Origin: Oreohelix idahoensis
Lineage: Eukaryota; Mollusca; Gastropoda; Stylommatophora; Oreohelicidae
Assembly (NCBI GenBank): GCA_024509875.1
Contig: JAMPIV010019099.1
Span: forward strand, 124,001-188,000
DNA length: 64,000 nt
Direction of reading: 5' to 3'
Part shown: piece by piece, positions 32,779-43,646 of the stretch
Layout of the letters: every line of letters starts with the position of its first letter
Numbering within the stretch: position 1 is the first letter of the stretch
Made by a program: the position numbers and the translations under genes
Notes under the pieces: generated by a model
What the model was told of the DNA's origin: nothing
The model's input: only the letters and a program-made list of their open reading frames with translations
Database searches by the model: none

Positions 32779-33746
32779 TACGAGGGGCGTTCAGAAAGTA
32801 ATGCACCACATCGTTTTTCTCAGGAGCTGTTTATTCAAAAAGAATGAAATTTATAAACAATATACATGGATATGTCATGTAAACATCGGTATTATTCAAC
32901 ATAATCCCCATCAACTTGTACGGCTTTATGCCAGCGCGAAACAAGTGCATGTATTCCTAGCCCGTACCAGATTTTCTCTTGATCATGTAGCCATTTCTTC
33001 GCTGCATGAATCACTCCTTTATCATCTTCAAACCTTGTCCCACGGAGTGCATCTTTAAGTGGACCAAATAGATGAAAATCAGAGGGTGCCAAATCGGGAC
33101 TATAGGGTGGATGGGGTAGTACAGTCCAACCCAATTTGGTGATTGCTTCCCGTGTTTCCAGACTTGTGTAAGGTCGCGCATTGTCGTGAAGGAGAAGCAG
33201 GTCTGCTGGATTCTTGTGCGGCCGAACTCTGCGAAAACGTTGATTGAGTTTTTTCAATGTCTTAATGTAAGCTTGCGAATTAATTGTCTCTCCTCTTGGC
33301 ATAACGTCCACAAGAATCACACCTTCAATGTCCCAAAAGACAGTGATCATGACCTTTCCAGCTGAAGGAATTGTCTTGAATTTCTTTCTTCTTGGTGATT
33401 GCGGATGATGCCACTCCATTGACTGTCTTTTTGTCTCAGGTTCAAAATGATGTGCCCAGGTTTCGTCACCTGTAACGATCTTAGCCAAAAAGTTCTCTCC
33501 ATCAGCATTCAAGCGCTCCAACAATTCAGAAGAAATTGCTTTCCTTTGCAATCGGTGGTCATTTGTGAGACTTCGAGGAACCCATCTTGCGCAAACCTTA
33601 GAAAATCCGAGAGTTTTTATAACTGCATTTGCACTACCAATGCTGAGTGACAGCTGTAACGCCAATTGTTGAGTAGTGATTCGCTTATCAGTAAGAATAA
33701 TGCCGTCAGCGCATTTCAACATTTCTGCGTTAGTGGCTGTGGCAGG

Positions 33747-34974
33747 TGTCGTGAAACGAAGTGTAACCCACTACTTTGTTAATCACTATGTCGAGATACA
33801 GATTTGCTTCAACCAATGAACGATCAACGTTCACCAGTCTCTGAGACAGAATAAATTAACGGCCATCTTGTTCACGCAAGATGGCCGATGAAAACTGAAT
33901 AAAATTAGGCTGTATGAGACCAGGTACAAAACCGGAGGAAACCAATCAACTTGCTCCGCCAGGAACCAACCGAAAGCTTTCCTCAAGTAGCTACTTGACT
34001 TTATAATCGGGCGGATTTTATGCTAACCACGCAACCCCGAACTTGACGCCAGAGATACAGACTGAAGAGGGAGAAGCTGTCACCTTGATTTATGGTAACT
34101 TACCTGAGGGCATCGACCTGCAACCTACTTCACTAAGTCGCGTCAAAACCTGGCCAGTTTAAAATCTTAGGAGGGTTTAATTGTGTCCTAAAAACCTGAG
34201 GTCGTATGTTCGAGTCAATCCCGCTGCCTGGAACTCCGCAGGAGCATAGAGGTTGACCAGACTCTACATCTTTGGTCCCCCTCAGTCTTGGGTGGGCTAA
34301 AGGAACGATACTCTGCCGGTGGTGTGAACCAAACAAAGAAGAACAGACTTAAGAGAGATGAGTACACATTAGTACCATTTCTGTCGGCATTGTGAGCATA
34401 GAACTGTCAATGAAGAAAACGTGAATTAGCGTAGCAAGAGACAGTAATAAGATCATAGTGGATAAATTATACGTAAATAACAGCATAGCTGATAAACGTT
34501 ATATCCTTAATTAACAGCACCGCTGATATAATTTTTTGTTCATATAATTGGAAAACGTGTTGTAATATTTATAAATATAAATATTTGTAAATCATATGTA
34601 AACTTACCAATTCATTTCATTCCATTTTTTTTTTGCAACATTCACCTTTCAGCACAAGAGTAGATAGTGTATATATACTAAATAAAATATAAGGAAATTG
34701 TATTTTGAACGACTTGTCAATTTTATCATTGTTAAGTAAAAATCTGTTTCCTTGCTTTGTTTAATATCACAATTGGTTACACAGCAGAGGTGGCGCTTTA
34801 TGTCGGTCTCCTCTATACTATTGTTTCGAGATCAGATCATTCACAGCCGTAACTAATTTGTGATACCAGTAGTCCTCTCAGACACTGGGACTTCACCATT
34901 TTCTGCAGAAATCCTATTTCTGTAATTGTCAGTACTATACTGATCCAAGAGCCAAAATAAAACCTCTCGCCACA
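33747..34974. repeat. LTR-like repeat, copy A of tandem pair
   Basis: 1228 bp beginning TGTCGTGAAACG and ending CTCGCCACA (TG...CA ends). It contains an AATAAAATA signal-like stretch near 34680-34690 and an inverted repeat at 33861-33886. It differs from copy B (34980) at only about seven substitutions and one T-run length change. A B box-like GTTCGAGTC occurs near 34208. No coding sequence was recognised; the 67-codon minus frame (34133-34336) has no domain. Confidence 0.85.
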
Positions 34975-34979
34975 CTATA
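34975..34979. other. 5-bp spacer CTATA between the two LTR-like repeats
   Basis: Only five bases separate the copies, so there is no internal region, primer-binding site or polypurine tract. Five bases equal the target-site duplication length here. Confidence 0.9.
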
Positions 34980-36206
34980 TGTCGTGAAACGAAGTGTAAC
35001 CCACTACTTTGTTAATCACTATGTCGAGATACAGATTTGCTTCAACCAATCAACGATCAACGTTCACCAGTCTCTGAGACAGAATAAATTAACGGCCATC
35101 TTGTTCACGCAAGATGGCCGATGAAAACTGAATAAAATTAGGCTGTATGAGACCAGGTACAAAACCGGAGGAAACCAATCAACTTGCTCCGCCAGGAACC
35201 AACCGAAAGCTTTCCTCAAGTAGTTACTTGACTATATAATCGGGCGGATTTTATGCTAACCACGCAGCCCCGAACTTGACGCCAGAGATACAGACTGAAG
35301 AGGGAGAAGCTGTCACCTTGATTTATGGTAACTTACCTGAGGGCATCGACCTGCAACCTACTTCACTAAGTCGCGTCAAAACCTGGCCAGTTTAAAATCT
35401 TAGGAGGGTTTAATTGTGTCCTAAAAACCTGAGGTCGTATGTTCGAGTCAATCCCGCTGCCTGGAACTCCGCAGGAGCATAGAGGTTGACCAGACTCTAC
35501 ATCTTTGGTCCCCCTCAGTCTTGGGTGGGCTAAAGGAACGATACTCTGCCGGTGGTGTGAACCAAACAAAGAAGAACAGACTTAAGAGAGATGAGTACAC
35601 ATTAGTACCATTTCTGTCGGCATTGTGAGCATAGAACTGTCAATGAAGAAAACGTGAATTAGCGTAGCAAGAGACAATAATAAGATCATAGTGGATAAAT
35701 TATACGTAAATAACAGCATAGCTGATAAACGTTATATCCTTAATTAACAGCACCGCTGATATAATTTTTTGTTCCTATAATTGGAAAACGTGTTGTAATA
35801 TTTATAAATATAAATATTTGTAAATCATATGTAAACTTACCAATTCATTTCATTCCATTTTTTTTTGCAACATTCACCTTTCAGCACAAGAGTAGATAGT
35901 GTATATATACTAAATAAAATATAAGGAAATTGTATTTTGAACGACTTGTCAATTTTATCATTGTTAAGTAAAAATCTGTTTCCTTGCTTTGTTTAATATC
36001 ACAATTGGTTACACAGCAGAGGTGGCGCTTTATGTCGGTCTCCTCTATACTATTGTTTCGAGATCAGATCATTCACAGCCGTAACTAATTTGTGATACCA
36101 GTAGTCCTCTCAGACACTGGGACTTCACCATTTTCTGCAGAAATCCTATTTCTGTAATTGTCAGTAATATACTGATCCAAGAGCCAAAATAAAACCTCTC
36201 GCCACA
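34980..36206. repeat. LTR-like repeat, copy B of tandem pair
   Basis: 1227 bp, same orientation as copy A and over 99% identical by eye. The outer ends of the pair are flanked by GCAGG at 33742-33746 and 36207-36211, a 5-bp target duplication. The uninterrupted sequence in M2 supports this as the empty site. The pair therefore behaved as a single inserted unit. Confidence 0.85.
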
Positions 36207-36589
36207 GCAGGACGTCCACAGCGCGGCCGATCAAGCAGCTCCGTATCTCCACTTCCTGATTCTTTGATTCTCTGAACCTAGCGACTGACTGTACTCCTGC
36301 CGACTGCAATACTTCCATACACATCACATAGACGCTTGGGAATGTTCACAATAGTTTCCTTCTCTGCAACGAGAAATTCTATCACAATTCGCTGCTTATA
36401 ACGCAAGTTGCTAACACGCTCCATTTCAACGGTTTATGGCAGCCGTATTATTTGGCCGGTTGCGGTGCAATTTGGTGCACACAATTGGCACATGCGATAT
36501 TTGAAGTATGCAAAATTTCATGCTTCTATCTTCATTATTATCTGAGAAAAACGATGTGGTGCATTACTTTCTGAACGCCACTCGTATAT

Positions 36590-37035
36590 ATATATATATA
36601 TTGTAGGGTTGATTAAAACAATCTTAATGGCTTAATCGCATTTCTTTACTCGAAAATTAATCAATCAATTTAAGACAATTTGATAAATTATATCTTAAAA
36701 AATCATAAATAACATTATTTTTTTTAAATCATTGAGGACTTTATTTATTTTTCTTGTAATTATTACTCTTCATCGTCCTGAAAATATAATGAAAATGCTG
36801 AAAAGTTACAACCAAACAATTTATTATTATTGACCATACTTGCCAAATTCCATGTCACAAACCTCTAACATAGCAAGTGCTCTCGCATTTAAGCAAAAAA
36901 CATAAAATTGGAATAGTCAATTAAAAACATGTGTTTTATCAATTAATCGAACATATAAAATTTTAACCGATTGATGGATTAATTAATTAATGGTTAAATA
37001 TCTCAGCCCTGTGTGTGTGTATATATATATATATA
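36590..37035. other. AT-rich spacer and (TA)n
   Basis: TA runs are at 36585-36601 and 37018-37035. Between them is AT-rich sequence without recognisable features. It separates mariners M3 and M4. Confidence 0.6.
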
Positions 37036-37594
37036 CGAGGGGCGGTCGAAAAGTTTTGCACTTTACTAAGAAAGCGTTAAGACAGGCGGGATTGCTGTGT
37101 ATCATTGTAAAGACACACTATTGGTTTACATTTCCCGCGCGTGCATGGCGCGCGCGGGGTGCCGTGTGAAAGAGAAATTGGCGGGAAACTGGTTCAGATG
37201 TATATGAAGCAGTGTCATGGACAAAATGCGCCGGCTCATGCAGCTCATGGCTCCATCGTCCTTGCCCAGCAGTGCGGGTATGAAATCATTCCCCATCCAC
37301 CATAATCACCGGACTTGGCACCGAGTGACTTCTTCCTGTTTCCAAACATGAAGAATCCGCTTCGTGGACGTCGTTTTTGTAACGACCAGGACTTGATTAC
37401 TGAACTGGAGACGTGGTTCCGGGCCCAGATGGGGGTGTTGTACAATCAGGGCATCTGGAAGGTGAAGAAGAGATGTGAGAAGTACATTGCCTTGAGGGGT
37501 GAATACATAGAGAAGGACTAAAGTTCACACCAATTTCCAGGTACGTGCCTTCACTCCTTCATACTAAAGTGCAAAACTTTTCGACCGCCCATTG
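37036..37594 (+). mobile_element. Internally deleted mariner M4
   Basis: The termini CGAGGGGCGGTCGAAAAGTT and its reverse complement (about 37561-37594) are inverted repeats, flanked by TA. Total length is about 559 bp, so over half of a mariner is missing. The coding remnant holds only the third catalytic region and C-terminus (PDLAPSDFFLFPNMK, then a helical tail to 37521) and has a TAA at 37303-37305 in place of the usual Tyr of PPYSPD. Distinct family from M1 and M3 by terminus sequence. Confidence 0.88.
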
Positions 37595-37603
37595 TACATA
37601 TAT

Positions 37604-37874
37604 GAGCCGCGGTAGCATAGTGGTTAGTGCACTGGCTTCCTAGCGCAGTGGTCTATGGTTCGATCCCCAGATGAGGCGGGAATTTTTTAGGCCACAAACG
37701 GCTCCTGGGTCGACCCAGCCTCATGAATTGGGTACCAGAGCAACTCTGGGAAGGTTAAGGCGGCCGGCGTGATGCCGACCACATCACCCCTAGTGTGCCG
37801 ACGGTCAAGAAAATATGGGCCTAACACCATATTCCCAAAATGCCTTAATGGGCGTGTAACGGGTTCCTCCTTTT

Positions 37875-37876
<2 letters not shown>
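37604..37876 (+). mobile_element. SINE-B copy 1 (tRNA-headed)
   Basis: Clear tRNA-like head: A box GTAGCATAGTGG near 37612-37623 and B box GGTTCGATCCCC at 37657-37668. The body includes GGCGTGATGCCGACCACATC and ACCATATTCCCAAAATGCC, which recurs at 59325-59445. It lies directly beside M4 and ends at a TA tract. Confidence 0.85.

Positions 37877-37965
<89 letters not shown>
37877..37965. repeat. (TA)n microsatellite
   Basis: Pure TA, about 89 bp. Tyr/Ile frames across it are spurious. Confidence 0.97.
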
Positions 37966-37968
<3 letters not shown>

Positions 37969-38004
37969 TGTTTTATTTGTGTATGTTGTAATAGAAGTAG
38001 TATT

Positions 38005-38349
38005 ATTGGGGGGGGGGGGGGTAAGTAGTAGTTTTAGTATTTGTAGTAGTAGTAGTTTTTGTTGTAGATGTTGTTGAAGTAGTAGAATAAGAAGCAGTAG
38101 AAATAGTGGTAACATCAGAAGTAGTGGTAACATCAGAAGTAGTGGTAACATCAGAAGTAGTGGTAACAACAGAAGTAGTAGTAGCAACAGAAGTAGTTGT
38201 GACAGCAGAAGTAATGGTAACATCAGACGTAGTAGTAACATCAGACGTATTAGTAACATCAGAAGTAGATGTAACATCAGAAGTAGTTGTAACATCAGAA
38301 GTAATAGTAGACTAATAACAGTAAAAGTAATATTTGATTCTCGTTGCAG
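38005..38349. repeat. GTA-type triplet tract with 18-bp unit
   Basis: A G run (38009-38021), then GTAGTAGTAG and an 18-bp unit GTAGTGGTAACATCAGAA at about 38103-38310. It leads into the 21-bp array. Confidence 0.85.
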
Positions 38350-39505
38350 TTGTAGTGGCGGTTATCGTAGTAGTAGTGGCGGTCGTCATAGTAGTAGTGG
38401 CGGTTATCGTAGTAGCAGTGGCGGTTATCATAGTAGTAGTGGCGGTCGTCATAGTAGTAGTGGCGATTATCGTAGTAGCAGTGGCGGTTATTGTAGTAGT
38501 AGTGGCGGTCGTCATAGTAGTAGTGGCGGTTATCGTAGTAGTAGTGGCGGTCGTCGTAGTAGTAGTGGCCGTTATCATAGTAGTAGTGGCGGTTATCGTA
38601 GTAGTAGTGGCGGTTATCGTAGTAGTAGTGGCCGTTATCATAGTAGTAGTGGCGGTTATCGTAGTAGTAGTGGCGGTCGTCATAGTAGTAGTGGCCGTTA
38701 TCATAGTAGTAGTGGCGGTTATCGTAGTAGTAGTGGCGGTTATCGTAGTAGTAGTGGCCGTTATCATAGTAGTAGTGGCGGTTATCGTAGTAGTAGTGGC
38801 GGTCGTCATAGTAGTAGTGGCCGTTATCATAGTAGTAGTGGCGGTTATCGTAGTAGTAGTGGCCGTTATCATAGTAGTAGTGGCCGTTATCGTAGTAGTA
38901 GTGGCGGTTATCGTAGTAGTAGTGGCGGTTATCATAGTAGTAGTGGCCGTTATCATAGTAGTAGTGGCGGTTATCATAGTAGTAATGGCCGTTATCGTAG
39001 TAGTAGTGGCGGTTATCATAGTAGTAGTGACGGTTATCGTAGTAGTAGTGGCCGTTATCATAGTAGTAGTGGCGGTTATCGTAGTAGTAGTGGCCGTTAT
39101 CATAGTAGTAGTGGCCGTTATCGTAGTAGTAGGGGCGGTCGTCATAGTAGTAGTTTCCGTTATCATAGTAGTAGTGGCGGTCGTCATAGTAGTAGTGGCC
39201 GTTATCATAGTAGTAGTGGCGGTTGTCGTAGTAGTAGTGGTGGTTGTCGGAGTGGTAGTGGCGGTTGTCGTAGTAGTAGTCGCGATTGTCGTATAAGTAG
39301 TGGCTGTTGTCGTAGTAGTAGTGGTGTTAGTGGTAGTGGCGGATGTCGGAGTAGTAGTGGCGGTTGTCGTAGTAGTAGAGGCGGTTGTCGAAGTAGTAGT
39401 GGCGGTTGTCGTATTGATAGTGGCGGTTGTTGTAGTAGTAGTGGCGGTTGTCGTAGTAGTAGTGGCGGTTGTTGTAGTAGTAGTGTCGGTTGTCGTAGTA
39501 GTAGT
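38350..39505. repeat. 21-bp minisatellite
   Basis: About 55 copies of a 21-bp unit (GGCGGTTATCGTAGTAGTAG plus T) with variation at a few positions (C/G, A/G). The period is a multiple of three, so frames stay open on both strands: 7-residue Thr-rich units on minus, Val/Ile on plus. No signal peptide or flanking domain supports a gene. Confidence 0.95.
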
Positions 39506-40345
39506 GGCAGTAGTATAGGTATAAGAAGAGGAAGTAGCAATAGTAGGGGTGGTGTCAGTGGTAGTCGGGGTTATAGAAGAGATAGTGGTAGTAGGAGATT
39601 GTAGTGGCAGCTGTAGTAATTGTAGTTGTAGTAGAAGTAGTAGTTGATTCCCCTGTAGTAGTAGTTGTAGTAGAAGTGTTAATAGATGTTGTTGTAGTAG
39701 TAGAACAAATTGTGGGGTAGTATCAGTTGTATCAGTCGCAAGAAGTAGTGGTAGTGGAGACATTATTAGCAGTAGTAGTGAATGTATTAGTAGTAGCATA
39801 AATATCAGAAGTCGTGGTGGTAGTAGTTGTAGCAGTATTAGTAGTAGTTGTTGTTGTTATAAAAATAATAGCGGTCGTAGTAGTAGCAATAATAGTAGTA
39901 GTGTTGTTGATGTTATAGAAATAGTAGTAGTAATAGCAGCGCTGGGTTTCATATCAGTAGTAATAGTAGTTGTAGTAGTAGGAGAAGGAGTAGTATTAGT
40001 AGTAGTAGAATGGTAGTAATAATGGTAGTAGTAGAAGTAGTCGCAGTAGTAGTAGATGGTGTTATTGTTGTAGTTATCAACATAGTAGTATTAGTTTTGG
40101 TGGGTTTCATGTCAGCAGTCATAGTAGTAGTGATCGTAGTTGTAATGGTGGTAGTGTAGAAGTAGTAGTAGTAGTAGAATAGTAGTAATAGTGGTAGAAG
40201 TAGTCGCAGTAGCATTAATAGTAGATGTTGTTGTTATAGTAGTAATAGTTTTGGTTGGTTTCATGTCAGCAGTCATTGTAGTAGTGATGGTGGTAGTAAT
40301 AGTAGAAGTAGTAGTAAAAGCAGTAGTAGTAGTAGTAGTAGTATT
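39506..40345. repeat. Degenerate (GTA)n triplet tract
   Basis: GTAGTAGTAG mixed with other triplets (GTTGTAGTAG, AATAGTAG) for about 840 bp. A ~170-bp segment containing GGTTTCATGTCAGCAGTCAT is duplicated at about 40070-40130 and 40240-40300. Confidence 0.9.
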
Positions 40346-40884
40346 AGCAGTGGTGGCGTTAGGGATTTTCCCCTGCCCCCGCGTTTTACTGAGTCTTTGA
40401 TAACTTTTCTCTTACGTCGACGGAGTCCTTCTTCTCACCTCCATCTACCCTAACTCCTTTCCTCGCGCATCCAATTATTCGAACCATCAACAACAATGTA
40501 TTGTATTTTACCATGTCACCCTACTCATGACCGAGGCTGGTAATCCTCCGTTTAAGACAATTTGACGCTCTGGCGCGGAGATGAAAGCGTAAAAAATCAC
40601 TAGAAATAACACTTTTGCAACAAATCAAATAACACCTCTCTTGCGGCTAGTGTTATATTTTGCGTGCGCATTAATCTTTTGACACGCTCAAAGCCGCACT
40701 TTTTCATCTATTGATTTGTTTATTGACGTCCCGTTTGTAAATTTTAACAATTCTCTTAGATATACGGGATCAGTTAACCTAATGTGTATTAATTTTTAAC
40801 ATGGCATGTATTTATGTATGATTTAAGTGGGGACGAAGATAGTGGAATGAAAAAGATATCTTTTTCATGAAGTACCATGCCTGA
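40346..40884. other. Spacer, nothing recognised
   Basis: About 540 bp of mixed composition without domains. Confidence 0.5.
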
Positions 40885-41349
40885 ATCTTCAACTCAAATG
40901 TCAAGTCAGTCCTATTGTATGGCTCTGGCCATGGAGAGCAACAAAAACAACAACCAAAATGCTACAGACTTTTATAAACGGGTGCTTGCGTAGAACAGAA
41001 GGACTGAAATGGTATGACAAAGTTACAAATGTGGAATTGATGACAAGAACCAGACAAGTGCCAGTGGAACAAGAGCTGAGAAGAAGACGCTGGCGATGAA
41101 TAGGACACACATTGAGGAAACCTGCTGATAGCATTACAAGGCAGTCCTTGTTCTGGAATCCACAGGGAAAGAGAGGCAGAGGTAGACAAAAAAAAAACAC
41201 ATGGAGAAGAGAACTGGAAACAGAGGTGAAAATGATGAGGAAAACATGGAAAGAACTTGAGCGGATGGCACAGGACAGGAAGACTTGGCATGTGTTTGTT
41301 GAAGGTCTATGCTCCTCGGGGAGCTAAAGGGTATTGATTGATTGATTGA
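40885..41349 (+). mobile_element. LINE-A 3' end, copy 4 (best preserved tail)
   Basis: Plus strand encodes the end of ORF2: RTRQVPVEQELRRRRW, then SITRQSLFWNPQGKRGRGRQ, then TWKELERMAQDRKTWHVFVE and GLCSSGS with a stop at 41325-41327. Frame changes occur near 41100 and at the A9 run 41190-41198. The 3' tail is (TTGA)n at 41332-41349. Its segment 41282-41312 is the evident source sequence of the 47-bp minisatellite at 46524. Confidence 0.85.
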
Positions 41350-41463
41350 CCAGGCCTGATGGCGTTGGCGATCATACCTCTCACCAACTTCCTGTCTCCA
41401 TTTTTATTTATCAGTCCTATTGTTGATTTCTTTTCATGCCAAACTGCTCACTAGTCTCCCCCC

Positions 41464-41547
<84 letters not shown>

Positions 41548-41635
41548 TGTGTAACTTTTTTCTTCACTTTCGTGTTTTTACATTATATTCCGGCAATGTT
41601 CTTGTCATAAAATGTCCACAGAAAGTGGATTGCTT
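41346..41635 (-). mobile_element. LINE-F 3' fragment, copy 1, containing (CT)n
   Basis: Aligns on the minus strand with the plus-strand copy at 42690-42930 (GAGACAGGAAGTTG region and the AAGCAATCCACTTTCTG region). A pure CT run (41471-41544) interrupts it. Confidence 0.6.
41471..41544. repeat. (CT)n microsatellite
   Basis: Pure CT dinucleotide run of about 74 bp after a C run. Confidence 0.97.
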
Positions 41636-41735
41636 CTTTCTTCTTCTTCTTCTTCTTCTTCTTCTTCTTCTTCTTCTTCTTCTTCTTCTTCTTCTTCTTC
41701 TTCTTCTTCTTCTTCTTCTTCATACGCTCTCAGAC
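41636..41735. repeat. (TTC)n microsatellite
   Basis: About 85 bp of pure TTC. On the minus strand it is a (GAA)n extension of the LINE-G 3' tail that begins at 41736. Confidence 0.95.
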
Positions 41736-42107
41736 GTCAATTTGAATATGTTCAAAGAAAAAAGTGGTCAGCTTGAGACTATTTCTATCTCCATAGAGTT
41801 TTTCCATGAATGGTACTGGTGATGGCCACGTGTGCTTTCACTGTTCCTCATATGTGGGGCATCTTTGAAGCAGATGTTCAGCAGTCATTGTATCGGTGCT
41901 GCAGTCACATTTATCAGTAGTGTTATCTTTAGCGTGTTGAATATGTGGTATCTCAATATGTTGTGGCCCGTGCGTAGTCTGAAGAATATCATCTGTTCTC
42001 TTCCATTGAGCTGGTAATATGCATCATTTCTGGTGTGGGCTGGATGTTCTGCTCCCCATTTGTTCTTGTATCTGACTCGCTTCTGTACATGCGGATTGGT
42101 TCTATAC
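41736..42107 (-). pseudogene. LINE-G C-terminal region, copy 3
   Basis: Minus strand encodes the recognisable end of RNase H-bearing LINE proteins: MIFFRLRTGHNILRYHIF, then TMTAEHLLQRCPTYEEQ, then PVPFMEKLYGD and a stop just before the (GAA)n tail. One stop follows EEQ. Upstream it is cut by repeat U1 (42108-42425). Confidence 0.8.
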
Positions 42108-42425
42108 TTCTTCTTTTTCAGCGTTCGTCCTAAAAAGGACGTTTGTTACGTTGTGTTGCAGTTTACAGCAAAGCTGCGATATCTGCGTCTTTCGGCCCGA
42201 CACATCCGTTTTCGGCATGGCATTTTTGGGACCGGGTTAGCCTTCCCTCTTCGATCACTACTCTCTCAGCCAGACTGCAGTGATGCAGCCTATTTCCAGG
42301 ACCACCACTTGGAGGTAGAGTAGGGTCTTGGTAATCTGGTTCGTTGACATTGACACAAGCAGTCAAGCTATGGGTCGCTTACTGCATTTCTCACTTTTGA
42401 TGCGTCTTCGGTCCCTGGTTCTGTA
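42108..42425 (-). mobile_element. SINE-like repeat U1, copy 2
   Basis: Reverse-orientation copy of 31225-31543, about 75-80% similar by eye (shared GGACCACCAC, CTCTCAGCCAGAC and AAAGCTGCGATAT on plus). Its A-rich/GAA tail lies at the left (42105-42120), abutting LINE-G. Confidence 0.75.
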
Positions 42426-42486
42426 CAACACTGATGAACTCTTTTTCGTACTTCTATTCACAAAGAATTGTTGCGAAAAATACTTT

Positions 42487-42640
42487 TCATTTTATAGACT
42501 GCTGTTTTTGCCTGGGCTCATTTTCTGAGATGCATCTTCCATAAGATGTTATTAACGTGCTTAGGTATTTGAATCTATTGACATGTTCTAGAACAGTTCC
42601 ATTTATTGTATATACAATTGAACAGCTTTCAAACAGGAAT
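42487..42640 (-). pseudogene. LINE-F reverse-transcriptase distal fragment
   Basis: Minus strand reads TINGTVLEHVNRFKYLSTLI, then GRCISE, the typical post-catalytic YLGS region of LINE ORF2. It lies head-to-head with the LINE-F 3' end at 42690. Confidence 0.7.
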
Positions 42641-42689
42641 AACGAGGATATCCTGAAAGCGGCCAATTCTTCAAAGGAAACTAATTTCA

Positions 42690-42935
42690 CAAGTTAGAAA
42701 GAAGCAATCCACTTTTTGGGGGTCACGTTATGAGAAGATGAAAGCTAGAATATATCGTAACAACAGGTAAGATTGAAGGAAAAAGAGATAGGGGAAGGCA
42801 AAGAGAGCAAATACTGGACAGTTTGACATCGTGGCATAAAAGGAGGTCAACAGCAGAATAGATAAATTGTACTGGAGACAGGAAGTTGTAGAGAGACATG
42901 ATCTCCTACGCCACTAGGTATGGTACTTGAAAAAG
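42690..42935 (+). pseudogene. LINE-F 3' end, copy 2
   Basis: Plus strand encodes, with frameshifts, an HFLGHVMRR-like segment, TGKIEGKRDRGRQ, ILDSLTSWHKRRST and a stop near 42860, then a short 3' UTR. Confidence 0.7.
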
Positions 42936-42959
42936 AAGATATATCCAGTGGATGCACGT

Positions 42960-43552
42960 GATGGTATAACAATTTAAAAATCGTAACTGGCTTTTCAGTC
43001 TTCCTCCTGGCCTGGTTCCATTCTAGTCCTCGGTCCTTCAAAGACTGTCTAATGTTGTCCTTCCAGCGGACTCTGGGTCGTCCTGGGGATCTGGATCCCT
43101 GGCTCTTTGTTTCCCATGCTTGTCGTGGTAGCCGATCTTCTCCCATTCTGCAGACATGGCCAAACCATCTTAGTTGGGACTGTTCTACTAGGGTCTGCAG
43201 GGTGTGGGATTTTAGCCCTTGGCGTATCATCTGGTTGCGAACCATGTCTCTTCTTGTTACTTCAACCACCTCCCTCAAGTACCTCATTTCTGAGGTTTGG
43301 ATCTGGCTTTTGTGGGTTGTAGTCATTGCCCATGACTCGCATCCATATGTCAAGACTGGGACATAGGTGGAGCGGTATACAGCCATCTTCGTCTTCTTAC
43401 CAACCTCTCTCTTGCTGAGGAATCCTCGATTTATGGCCTGAAAAAGTCTCCCAGTTGCTGCTTTTCGAGTGGCCAACTCTTCTTTGATGCCTCCCTTTCG
43501 GTCTATAATAGCTCCGAGGTATGTAAAGTGGTCGACCTTGTGTATAATATAT
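42960..43552 (-). pseudogene. LINE-E 3' part, copy 2
   Basis: Minus strand is open from the TA tract to about 42960: VDHFTYLGAIIDRKGG, RRLFQA-type helix, VPVLTYGCESWAMT, QLRWFGHVCRMGEDRLPRQA, SQGSRSPGRPRVRWKDNI. This is the C-terminal region of a LINE ORF2. It is 5' truncated exactly at the TA tract. Confidence 0.82.
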
Positions 43553-43556
43553 ATGT

Positions 43557-43642
<86 letters not shown>
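43553..43642. repeat. (TA)n microsatellite between head-to-head LINE fragments
   Basis: About 85 bp of pure TA. LINE-E runs away on the minus strand and LINE-D on the plus strand, both beginning at the same part of ORF2. Confidence 0.95.

Positions 43643-43646
<4 letters not shown>

Larger units (their letters stand above)
32892..36424 (-). pseudogene. M3 mariner transposase (split by insertion, one nonsense codon)
   Basis: The N-terminus starts at ATG 36424 (MERVSNLRYK; helix-turn-helix region) and reads leftwards. A TAG at 36278-36280 replaces the Trp expected in the conserved STVSRW helix. The tandem LTR insertion then separates it from the remaining 276-residue frame (33722-32892), which is intact: HTH2 and linker, first D in GDETWAHHF, DIEGVILVD, second D in LLLHDNARPY, third D in YSPDLAPSDFHLF (D,D34D), and an intact C-terminus ending at 32892. 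The C-terminal part is well preserved, so decay is recent. It would have catalysed cut-and-paste at TA sites. Confidence 0.9.
32781..36584 (-). mobile_element. Mariner-type transposon M3, split by a tandem LTR pair
   Basis: Left terminus CGAGGGGCGTTCAGAAAGTA (32781-32822) and right terminus (36543-36584) are near-perfect inverted repeats of about 42 bp, each bordered by TA. Removing the insertion at 33747-36211 leaves about 1339 bp, a normal mariner size. It sits between TA microsatellite sequence on both sides. M2 is a second copy without the insertion. Confidence 0.93.

Noticed and set aside
33747..36206. Hammerhead ribozyme or retrozyme in the tandem repeats
   Set aside because: I looked for the CTGATGA and GAAA core pair and did not find a matching arrangement.
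33747..36206. Simple tandem duplication of host DNA
   Set aside because: TG...CA ends and the 5-bp GCAGG duplication at the outer edges fit an integrase-type insertion better, although assembly duplication of one copy is still possible.
37604..37680. Functional tRNA gene
   Set aside because: A and B boxes are present, but the anticodon and acceptor arms do not close and a SINE body follows. The same holds at 13367, 24200 and 47980.
38312..39799. 495-codon Thr-rich frame as a mucin- or antifreeze-like gene
   Set aside because: It is pure 21-bp minisatellite; the opposite strand is equally open, and there is no signal peptide or unique domain.
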